The translations under genes were made by a program, and so were the position numbers. A model generated the notes under the pieces. It had not been told where the DNA came from. It saw only the letters and a program-made list of their open reading frames with translations, and did no database searches. From Lucifuga dentata (lineage: Eukaryota; Chordata; Actinopteri; Ophidiiformes; Bythitidae): 64,000 bases of DNA. Positions 39,131 through 49,525 of the stretch are shown here, in pieces (within the stretch, counting starts at the first letter, position 1; every line of letters starts with the position of its first letter). The stretch lies in NCBI GenBank assembly GCA_014773175.1, contig VXCM01000496.1, positions 310,001-374,000 on the forward strand, read 5' to 3'.

Positions 39131-39201
39131 ATGAAATGATCAAAGGAATCTGGGGCTCAAAATAGGAAGAGGAGAAAGGAAAAAAAGTTCAATGCACAGG
39201 T
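39131..39201 (+). pseudogene. Remnant of hAT transposase first exon
   Basis: An ATG, a lysine codon and an in-frame TGA (39137-39139) are followed by a basic segment, SGAQNRKRRKEKKFNAQ, then GTACAC as a possible splice donor. The basic SGAQ-R-K-RKE pattern resembles the N-terminus of hAT transposases of the ZMYM/repressor-of-kinase-inhibitor-like group (recognition from memory). The TGA may be a CpG-decayed arginine codon. No zinc-finger or DDE region follows. Confidence 0.45.
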
Positions 39202-39394
39202 ACACCAGTATTTTTTTATCTAGTGTTTATAGCATTGTGTAGCTAGCAGCTAGCTAATTTAATTAGCTAGATAAACGTTAGCCAACAACATGAACCTGTT
39301 TTAGCTTAGCATAATTTGCCACAAGTTGTTTAGCATAAATGTACTTTAAGAAGTGTTATATTGTTCAAGTAAAAGATGTTTATAATAAGAGTAT

Positions 39395-39965
39395 TATCAT
39401 TTTGTTGGGCTGGTACAAAGTCAATACAAAGTGTAGAAAGGAGACTACCGCAGGTCCTTTGTCCTTCTGCTATCAGACTTTCTAACATCATCAGGGATAG
39501 TTGTTGTTGATGCTTGGGTTGCTTCTTTGTGATCTGCAATATTTTTATAAATCTTACTGTGATATGTGCTGTAAATAGTTAGGATGCTATATTTGCACAG
39601 TTTTTATTGTGCAGTTTTTTTNTACTGTGATATGTGCTGTAAATAGTTAGGATGCTATATTTGCACAGTTTTTATTGTGCAGTTTTTTTCTGTTTTATTT
39701 TTTATTTTGTGTTTGGTCTATTATATTGCAGTTTTTATTTTTATTCTATTTTGTAGTTTGTTCAGTTTGTACTATAACTTGTAAGATATTAAAAATACAA
39801 CAGAAATAGTTATTCTATTCTTGTATACTCATGCAAAGCAAAGTTTCTGATTTTCACTGTTCTGTTATCTTGTATAATCTGTCAGTTTTTCCTGCTTCAT
39901 ATTCTTGAGTCCTGTGTTGCTGCAACATGTGAATTTCCCCGCTTATCTACAGAAATCACAGCATT
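39395..39965 (+). mobile_element. LINE 3'-end fragment nested in the hAT element
   Basis: A plus-strand reading ERRLPQVLCPSAIRLSNIIR (around 39430-39495) resembles the C-terminal end of fish non-LTR retrotransposon polymerases. It is followed by AT-rich sequence and a tail near 39915-39950 (TGCTGCAACATGTGAATTTCCCC) like those before LINE 3' ends in fish. Both ends are approximate. An assembly duplication (39555-39689) interrupts it. Confidence 0.45.
39555..39689. other. Assembly overlap: 67-base repeat across N at 39622
   Basis: 39555-39621 and 39623-39689 are identical around a single N, inside the LINE fragment of the hAT element. Confidence 0.85.
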
Positions 39966-40023
39966 ATGTTACATTTTGTTTAAAGTTAGAGCTAAGCAAT
40001 GTCTAATTCATTTAATCAATGCT

Positions 40024-40152
40024 ATTAATACATTGACAAACAAAAAGTAGTTTTTCATATTGTGATTTGCACCTACAGCGCTGGCCANATTAATACATTG
40101 ACAAACAAAAAGTAGTTTTTCATATTGTGATTTGCACCTACAGCGCTGGCCA
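40024..40152. other. Assembly overlap: 64-base repeat across N at 40088
   Basis: 40024-40087 and 40089-40152 are identical around a single N. The duplicated segment includes the left terminus of the nested MITE, so that terminus appears twice. Confidence 0.85.
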
Positions 40153-40648
40153 AAAGTTTTGCACCCTGTGTAGTTTTGCATCCTGCATTTTTGCATAAAC
40201 CTTTCTTTCTGAGTTAAATTACCACTCCAAACACAACAAAATGTATTTTTTTAGTGTGTTAAAGTACAAGTGAAAAAAAGCCAATAGATCTTAATAGTGT
40301 TATNCAAAATGTATTTTTTTAGTGTGTTAAAGTACAAGTGAAAAAAAGCCAATAGATCTTAATAGTGTTATGTAGGAAGACACTTGTGACATATTGTTAA
40401 GATTTGAAGAATAGCAACATTATTAGTAGAGCTCAAACAGGAAGTTAAAATCTGCTTTGAAGTAGGGTCAGAGGTCAAATGGTTTTCAGTGACTTGTAGA
40501 AATATTGTAGTCATATTACCTACTCAGAAATCCAAATTTAAGTCTAAGGAATTGTAAAATACTAATAAACGATTTTTGTTGTGTTTGGAGTGGTACTTTG
40601 GTAAAGTTTAAAAATACAGGGGGGGTGACATACTTTTGGCCAATGCTG
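40141..40648 (+). mobile_element. TA-flanked Tc1/mariner-like foldback MITE nested in the hAT element
   Basis: The left end CAGCGCTGGCCAAAAGTTTTG and the right end (inverse CAGCATTGGCCAAAAGTATG) form imperfect terminal repeats, and TA flanks both (40139-40140 and 40649-40650). A second inverted pair, ACCACTCCAAACACAAC near 40221 and its complement near 40578-40595, makes the element largely self-complementary. There is no transposase. It contains an unmerged assembly overlap (40237-40371). Confidence 0.75.
40237..40371. other. Assembly overlap: 67-base repeat across N at 40304
   Basis: 40237-40303 and 40305-40371 are identical around a single N within the nested MITE. Confidence 0.85.
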
Positions 40649-40861
40649 TAGTTACTCTGTAGTGCCTCCTTGTGACAAAAATACACAATAATGTAGACCC
40701 CTAACGAAGCGTTGTTAACTATGAATGCAGCGTGTTATAAGTTAAGACTGAAACTGCCTTTTTTTCCCCTGTACGTGTGTTTTGGGGAATGAGGTTGAAG
40801 GGGCGCCAATGGATGTCTCGCCTAGGGCGCCAAAGTGGTCAGAAACAGCCCTGAGAGCCAC

Positions 40862-43800
40862 TATGTTTCTGAGGAAAACTAATTTGTAGTTTGCCAATAA
40901 TGATCATTTTAACCATTAGGAGTCTCTGGTTTGTGTGAATGTTTTTATCATGCTTCTGTATGTGTTTGCTCTGGTACAGAAACCACATCACAGATAAAGA
41001 ACCAGAGACAGATCAAGAGGGATGGAAAAATGCTTACCTGTTTTTTTCCCAGTAAATAATTTGTCATTTTTGAATTGTTCTTCCAGGGACAATGTCACAG
41101 CCATTTTTGCTGACATGTTCTGACACTTTAGAAATTTGTCTTGTGCTGAAAATGTTTGTAAGAAATCACAATTAGTGTTCATGCTGAAACACCTTCCTAA
41201 GATAAAGTCTTAATCATTACAAGAAAGTGGAGCACAAAAATACCAGAGTCAAAGTGTAAAAAATCCACCTCAATCCATGGAATATCAAGCATATCTAAAA
41301 CAACAAAGATATTGCAGAAAGAAGAGAGAAAAAAAAAGATATTGCAGTATTGGAGAGTTGATACATACAACTGCATGCACACACGCGCGCACAGACACAC
41401 ACACACAGTACATCTAAAGCTTTTCCCAGACCAATATCCAATCTGTATGTGTAAGTATGGCTGTAAATCTACAGTATAGCCATGTATAAGCATGGCATAA
41501 CTTCACCTCCATGAGTGGTAATATAGTGATAATATACAGTTGGCCCTATAAATCATAAACCACTCTGACTCTCCAATCAATCCACAGCTCAGTGTTTACT
41601 CAAACTATCACCTCCACACTGCAGCCCACCCGCTTGGTAAGATATTCAACCAGCCTAGTGTCAAAACAGCTTTAGTCACATAAATGTTCAAATCAGAGTC
41701 TAAACAAAACTGAAATATTTCACATAAAGTTACTTTTTTCTCCTATAATAAATATAACTCTTATATACTGTCAAAGTGTTAAGTGCAATTGTAAATGTTT
41801 AATTATAGCTTCAAGTTATTAACTTAATTTCTTCTGCCCAAAAGGGACAGATTATCAAGTTTGCCAAGATCATCATTTTGTACAAATGGAAGCATTTTAT
41901 TCTGAATGTCAAATCTCACTGAACAAGTCTTATGTTTTAACACAGAGAGCAACAATTATTAAAACCATTCATATGTAAAAATGTAGCCATTGTCTGCTTT
42001 TCTTGACTTAGTTGAGCTTGTTTTTTGTTTTGCTTTTGGTTTTTTTGTTTCTTTTTTTACCTTTGGCTGACGTATTTTTGCAGTGAATGAAGGAATATTT
42101 ACTTCATATTGCACTGCATGCCATGTAGTCATATTTATGGTATTATGAGTGTAAATATCTAAATTTGTTTACTCTGTCTACTACAGTATCATATTGATTT
42201 ACATGTTATAGTAGTAGTAGTAGCACTAGTAGTAGTAGTACTAGTATTGGTACTTATATTAGTAGTGGTCCTCCTACTTGGAGAAGTTTAAAGACAATTT
42301 GCAGTACATTGTCTTACCATATGCATTGTACAGTGACATACTCAAGTACTCAACAAGGTAATTTTATTGTAGGTAAATGCATATGTGTCCCACCAACACT
42401 GACTCAGGCTGTTGCAAATTTCATTGTGCTTGCATAGTGACTATAAAGGTACTGAAATAATGAACTGATCCAAACATGAACATATTGGAGGTCCCTCCAA
42501 AATTGTGAAGCATTGTACCTTGGCTTGCTAAAGTCATTGAAACACATACTAAGGCGTGACTGTGTGGAAAGGCTGGATGAAGGATTTTCTGCTTCAACAG
42601 CAGACTCCTGTGGTTCCACTGTGAGACCTCTGGACTCCCACTTTGTCATTGAGGATCTGGAGACCTCATGGCAGGCAATGCCATTGCCCTTGGCCAGAGA
42701 TGTTTCCTACAAGTACTTTATGTATAAAATTAATGCTATTTACCTGAACAGATGTGTTTATTATGAACAAAAGCATAAGTACTCACACATATTTTAGTGG
42801 CACTATGCTCAAAACAATGTATCAACCTCTGCCTCTAACAGTCACCCTTCCTGTGCACAGACACCTGATAGTTTCTGCTTGCCTTTTTCACAGCACAGGT
42901 TTTGTTGTTTCATCATTTTTGACACCTAAAGGTGTTATTGTAACTTCTGACATCGCATTGGCGGTTTTTAACATGTTTTCCTGATTTTTTATTTTTTTGT
43001 TTCATATTCGCAGGATTTCTGCCAAAAAGTATTCATCTGTACCTGCTCTCTTAAAATGAAGAGAGTTTCAGAGGTTAGGTCAAGGGTGTAGGTTTGGAAT
43101 GAACTTTGGTAGGAACATTTGTTTGCTGGATGACCAATACACACAACTGTGCATGCACTTGCTGCCTATGTTTTTCTATGTCATAAACACGTACAAATAA
43201 CTTGATTCTGCAAAACATTTGCACCATTCATTGATGTATTTATTCATGAGGTTTCCTTTGTCAATTTGACATGTGCATTTTACAAAAAGGAGCAGTAATT
43301 TTGCGTCAGTCTTTAATATGTTGCAACTCAATGACATGCCAATTTTCATTGGCTTTTACTAAGACATACTTTACAACAACACTGCAATGCATTACGATGC
43401 AGATTTACAGTTTATACAATAGAATTTTTTATGAATGAGCTTCATTACTGCAGATCTGATTTAATGTGGTACTGCTTTTTTTTATGAATTGTCATTTCAA
43501 AACCTTTTACGCACAGGAAAAGGCTTGTTTTGTCTGAAATGATGAGCTGAAACAAACAAAACTGCAAAAGCAAAAACCAAAAGGCCCTTTTTTGAGTCCC
43601 TTATGATGTTATACTCCATACAGTACCTCATTTTCACCTATGCTTTAGCATTATACAAAGAAAAAAACAATAATTATAAGTACTACTACTTACCACATGA
43701 TTTGTACCAGTAAACATATTCCAAATGAATTTGAATCTAATCTCTGACCTCTTTACACAGATGTATCAGTTTCTATTATTGACTATTGTACTTCTGCATC

Positions 43801-46800
43801 AGTTAGCAAGAGACACCCTGGAGTTATCAGTCCCAAAGACACTTTTACTATATTCTAAAACAATGGTGATATACTGTTCCAGTTCCCGTCTTGTCATGGA
43901 GAACTTGTGCCACTGCACGCTCATTAGTTTAACCACCACCTATGCCAATCTGAATTCCTAAAAGATAAAGTGTGTCTTTTTGCATACCTCTGAGAGAGTG
44001 GAGAGAGGAGGGGAACATTAAAAAGAGTATTACATAAAAATTATTGTGCCATGCCTTTCAAAATTTGGTTCAGCTCACACACTGAGCCACAGTGATATGA
44101 CCCTTGGAAAGTTTTCCTCGCTGGCTGCCAGTGAGGAAACACTATCAGCAGAAATTGCCAAAACTGTACTCTGCTGGGTGCTGCTGCCCTGGGGATTGTT
44201 ATAGTGGAGAACATAGCACTAATGGATCTCTGCACACAGCCTTGGACCCCATCGTATCATACGGCTTCTGTGATTTGAAATATTCAAGCCATAGCGCTCT
44301 TGCCTGTCTATTAATATTTACTTCAACAAGCACTATGCACAGTCTGCTCATGGTGCTCCAGGGACACGTGACTTTTGCTGTTGTTGGCTTATTTAGAAAC
44401 AAGATGGTAACAAAAAAAATGCAATTTTCATGGCATGAGGAAATGCAGTTGAATGGTGAAACGTTAGTTCCACCTTCGATATAGTGGTACTTTAATATGC
44501 CCAGCTATGCGGCTGAAGGAATGAGGAAGAGGAACTAAAAAGTTGAGAGAAAAATTCCCACTTAGCATGAAGCTGACAAACAGGATGTAATTTGAATAAG
44601 CACAGATGTATCAAAGATCAGAGGAAGAACTGATTAGAGAATTGATTTTATGAATTCTGGATTTTAAAAGAAGCGTGAAATCCTGCATGAACTTTTTAAA
44701 ATCATCATTTTTAAGCTGATCTACTTCTACCAGTGTGAAAAATGGAGTTTATGAGGTACCTGGCATTTTTGGACAGATTTCCTTTCTCCCATTATGCTGA
44801 TATGGGTGACAGATGCCAGCTCTCCTGCCAAAGGCCGCATCACTCCTTTCACCCCCCTTTGCCTGCCAACCACCCATTTCTGAAAATGCAGCATACATGA
44901 ATCACACAGCTGTCACAGCTCCCTGGCCCCAACCTAATTAAACAATTAGGGCATTTGGTTAACAATCAGTCATCGTCAAAGGACAAATGTGGGCTAAACG
45001 GAGTCAGTCATATGATGATACTGAGAGTGAAAGGAAATTTGCTTTGATGATATGACTGCAGAAAAAAATGAGGTCAAACATGCATTTCTACAACAATCTG
45101 ACAATGTGACACTGATGTTTCTGCAAATGCAGTGCAAACCTAACGGCTTAGAAATTTAACCTGATATATGCACTGTCACCTCAATAACACACTATGTGCA
45201 CACCTTTCCAACCAAGAGCAAGTTGGAAAATGAATTAGGTGAGAATGCAGATTTCTTCTCAGATTTGTACAACTGTCTGTAGATATATATTGCCACTTTT
45301 GAATCATATTTTTCTATAATGTATATTTGAATTAAATGCTACCAAGAAAACAGCCACGAGTGCACATTGCTGTCAGCATAATAATCTCCTGAATTAGCTG
45401 CTTCACAGTCAACATAGAATTAAGTTGTTGTAAAGGTAGCCACAGTATCTTCTGATGGTGATGGCAGCAGAAAGGTCTTGGGGTCACTAAAACATTAAGT
45501 TTCTTGTTTTGAACATATAGTTAATGTGCATGGCAAACACTGTGCCTTTACAACTGTGGGCTCAGGAAATATGCAAATGTCATCAATTTTGAATGGTTGG
45601 CATGGAGGGGATGCTACATGAAAAGGTCATAGTGTCACCAAAATCTATATGTATTTTTCTTTTTGGGAGTATGAACATGCACAACACATTTCATGCCAAT
45701 TTGTTTATTATGTTCCAAGATATGATGGTCACAACAACAAACCAGTAGATGGAGGGGTGTGGTCACTCAACCTCTATTCCTTAGCTGAAGTAGTGAATAA
45801 ACCCAATAACACAGACATGCTATTCGATGTATAAAAAGTGGTGTGACCTCAGTCAAAAAGAGTTACAAGGGAGTTAACCAGCCTCTCATACTGAATACAC
45901 ACAGTCAAACTCAGTGACCCATGTCTCTCTGCGTGTAGGTCAGCAGAGGGAGGGAGTGGGAGAGAATGAAGGGAGAGACAGAGAGGCAAAGGAGTGAGTG
46001 ATGATGCAGAAGGCAGAAAGAGGAAGACACACAGAGAGACAGAGAGAGAACAAGAGAAAGAGAGAGAGAGATAATAAATGATAGTTTGAAGTGAGTGAGA
46101 GAGAGAGGTTTTTACTGCAAACAAGCCTGGGGGATTTAATCACAGTAAAACACTGAGCCCTTATTGGGGGTATCAAAACATTTTATGAGCAGCTGTGCCA
46201 CTACAGCCAAATTCAAGCTCCACAACAGTCTAAGATAAATCTGCAATGGTCTTCCACATCACCTTATGTTCCTCATTTACAACACCTGCCAATAGTAATT
46301 TTTTATTAGACATAATATGTAAACAATGTCCAGAACGTCATAGGACCTATTGTGTAAATACCTAAATTGTAATGTTACTGTATCTTGCATTGTTTCTATG
46401 GCATATTTCTGATTTTGGCAAACTACAGTATGACTGGATAAATGAGTACTTCTTACACTACTCCAAAGCTTAAAATCATGGCGCATTTCAAGTGGGGATG
46501 CATGGATATGGAATGAGCAACAGATGGCTAGAATTGATGGAAAGATGAACCATTGAGTTGAGCTGGAGAAGTATTCAGAGATTTCAGTTGTTCTATTATC
46601 TCAATCATAATAAACCATTGATTTGACTAGTCAAAGGAGAGCACTTCTGAAACACGAGTCAAAATCAGCTCATTGCAGGAAGATTTATCTCATATTAACT
46701 GCTGTATTACATACACATACATGTGCAAACATACACACAGCACAGATATGAAGGACCTCCACTGACTGAATTTATTTTTTAAAAGCTTAAAGTAACCTTA

Positions 46801-47252
46801 AATTTTCTCTTTGCCATTGCAGTGCCTCAAAATAGTCATGATATCATATCTTCACTTAGAGACCAGCCTCAGAGAAGTGGATTTTCAACAAACTCCTCCA
46901 TGAGTAATAACCGACATGTGTCCACGATTACAACCCAAGCCCATACTGACACAGAGTCATGTGATGATTTTCTATATGTTCTCATCAGTATCAAATGTGT
47001 CTTCTAGTGTAAGGAATGATTCACAGAGCAAAGCTTGGATAGCCAGGAATCTCATGCCAGAGACCATGTGGAGGCCCGTTGTTACTTAGCAACCACTGAG
47101 GTTGTCTCATGCTCCAGGTGTAACTTCTGAGGAGAAAGTAGCCCCCATGTGAACCAGGTGGGTACTATGCTAGTTGAAATCCTGTTACTCTTGTATTTCA
47201 AGAAAACATTGAGGAATAAGAAGATGCTGGTCAGATCGTGCTGGTGCATTTA
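40862..47252. other. Intergenic region, no host gene seen
   Basis: Contains the GA-rich tract near 46 kb and otherwise unnamed AT-rich DNA. The 126-residue frame at 44104-44484 starts without ATG and shows no domain. The block 44800-45010 is compositionally complex, with AATTAAACAATTAG-type motifs, and may be a conserved non-coding element. Confidence 0.5.
45944..46072 (+). repeat. Imperfect polypurine (GA-rich) tract
   Basis: Mostly AG, GGGA and GAGA units with few pyrimidines. The minus-strand frames here (45849-46124, 45940-46176) are Ser/Leu-rich by-products of this composition. Confidence 0.7.
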
Positions 47253-47851
47253 TTAAAGGACAATTCCAGCAATTTGGCATGATTGAGCCCAACATATGCA
47301 GCACAACCCACATACACATTATGTTACTTACAACCATTTCCCAAAACATACTACTGGAGCGGTAAATTTTAGAATTGTTTTTCCTACCTTCCAGATTCCC
47401 ATTGGATTCAGTTAATTCCAGTACACTATAAAATCAACTTGTACAGACTTGAAACAGTGCTTGAGATACATAATCCATTACAGCAAACACAATATTAAAA
47501 TTTTTGTTGAAGTCAATTTATTTAACTGGTTCAACACAGAGATGGACAAAAGATGTATGTCTTCACCAGCAGGGGAAGACGGCTTTTACCGAAGTTAAAG
47601 TTAAACCGAGAAGTTAAAAAGACTGTGCCTTCTACAATTGTACATAACTGTTAGAAGGCGAAATACTGAATTTTATTCTGTTCTGTGTATCACCTGAACA
47701 TTTGATTTTGAAAGATTAGGAGATCTGGAAAAATAACAGGAAAATTAAAATATGGCTTTATGTTTTGGAAATTGATTGTCAGGAATGTAACATGTATACA
47801 GGTTGTATATATTGGATTTAAACATACAAAATTACTGGTATGGTCCTTTAA
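47253..47851 (-). mobile_element. TTAA-flanked MITE, copy B (inverted relative to copy A)
   Basis: TTAA at 47253-47256 and 47848-47851 bounds about 591 bases ending AAAGGACAATTCCAGC at the left and GCTGG-type inverse (ACTGGTATGGTCCTTT) at the right. It is the reverse complement of copy A with scattered substitutions and small indels, so the two inserted independently from one family. There is no coding capacity; the short frames here (47690-47899, 47760-47960) are by-products. Confidence 0.8.
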
Positions 47852-49485
47852 ACATGCAAAATCAGCTGAGATTGAAGATTTAAGACACTGTATGCTCAAG
47901 GATTTGCTCTCATCTTACATCAATCAAGTTCACTCCTCTCTTTACTCTCACTCCCTCTAAACTTCACTTCCTGTGATCAATGTTGAGTTAATGGAACAGC
48001 ACCACATTGCACTCTTATTTTTTTATTGTAAGTTTCAAGCCTGACACTTTTGGGCTGAAGCAACAGTCAACATCAGCAGATAAATCTCTACAGAAAGACA
48101 GAAATTATGTATATGGTGGTCAACTGCATACACAATTCAAAACTCATTTAGTAACCATGCCACATTTAGCAAAACATAAAGCAGTATAAAAGTGTAAGTA
48201 GTGCAGAAAAAAAGCCCAAATAATCAATCTGACAGATTTCACTATTTCCCCTTGTCTTGTGCTCATGTTACATTGAAAGTGATATTTTACTTTGGTTGAG
48301 CATCAATATTTCCTAGTGAATATACAGTATCTCTATCAGTTCATAAATGGTCAGTCAGTAAAACATCACACTTTGTCATATTGTCACATTTGTTACAATC
48401 TAGTCTAAAAGATAAGCCTTTAAAACAGGCTAAGCTTCTAAAAGAGTTGAAAAATAACACCCAGTTGATATTGTTTTATCCTTGGGCTTAGCACTGACAT
48501 TTTAAGCCATAATTACCTCCGCCGTGTGATCACCAGCATTTGTTTGTTTGTTTTTTGTTTGTTTGTTAGCAGGATATGTAGAAAAGTTATGGATGGATTT
48601 GGATGATATTCAGGAGGACTGATAGATTATGTCAACAGGAAGAAGTTGTTAAATTTTGGAGGTGAAATTATACTGACTGATCTGATGTGCTGTCATAACC
48701 ATTTTTACATTTTAGCCAACAATTTTTAACCATATGGCCACACCCATTTCCGCCCAACCAGATTTTCTGGCATTTTGAAGTTTTTCCAAAATAACTTTTT
48801 TGTATCTCCTCCTTTTGGCTCAAATGACACAATATGTTGGATGTAGAATGTCTGGACCAAGCCAAACAAAAAACCAAAAAACAACTTATTTCTTTGTTGT
48901 TTTATATATATATATATATATATTTCTTACAATCTTTGCTACAATTGGCTGCCAAAGTTGTGTGCACCCCTGCCTAAAAAAACCTTACCTCAAGGTATGC
49001 ACTTGAAAGTCTTCTTCTGACTGATTATAGTTTGGAGAAGAAAACATATCTAATGCTGGTATTGCACACACATGTAATATTCTAGGAATGGAATGTATGC
49101 AGAAATTGACAGATTTTACCACAAAATATTGGACTACCTGACCATACCTGATGTAGTAATATGGCAGCAGATAAAATTATTCTTTTTACAAATCTGTGTC
49201 CTCACTGAAATTTGTCATTTTCGCATAATCCCTACTGCAAAGACATTTTGACAGAACTAGCACATACTTTTAATACATATGAGTCTGTCTCAAATCTTAA
49301 AGTTTCATATATTTTGATGACCACTACCTGACTCACCCCAAACAGTTATCTATCCCAAATTATAATAAATACAATACATAAGCACACTGGTATATTCAAG
49401 TTGAATTGCTCTAGGTGCACATAAGTTAATAGTTCGTTCAAGATTTTAGTTGTGTGGGTTCTAGACAGAACAACTTTAAGTTCCC

Positions 49486-49525
<40 letters not shown>

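Larger units (their letters stand above)
38535..40853 (+). mobile_element. Decayed hAT-type DNA transposon with 8-bp target duplication
   Basis: The element starts CAGGGCCGTTT at 38535 and ends with the inverted counterpart AAACAGCCCTG at 40843-40853. It is flanked on both sides by AGAGCCAC (38527-38534 and 40854-40861), an exact 8-base duplication typical of hAT transposons. Subterminal GCCTAGGG motifs occur at both ends, and a CpG-rich patch with a TATA-like sequence lies at about 38830-38910. A plus-strand ATG at 39131 opens a lysine/arginine-rich segment (GAQNRKRRKEKK) like the start of hAT transposases, but its third codon is TGA, and a GT follows as if at an exon end. The catalytic part is missing. 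Other repeats are nested inside, and three assembly duplications inflate its length. Confidence 0.85.

Noticed and set aside
44104..44484. 126-residue plus-strand frame
   Set aside because: No ATG at its start, no domain, no splice-linked neighbour, and typical length for chance in 64 kb.
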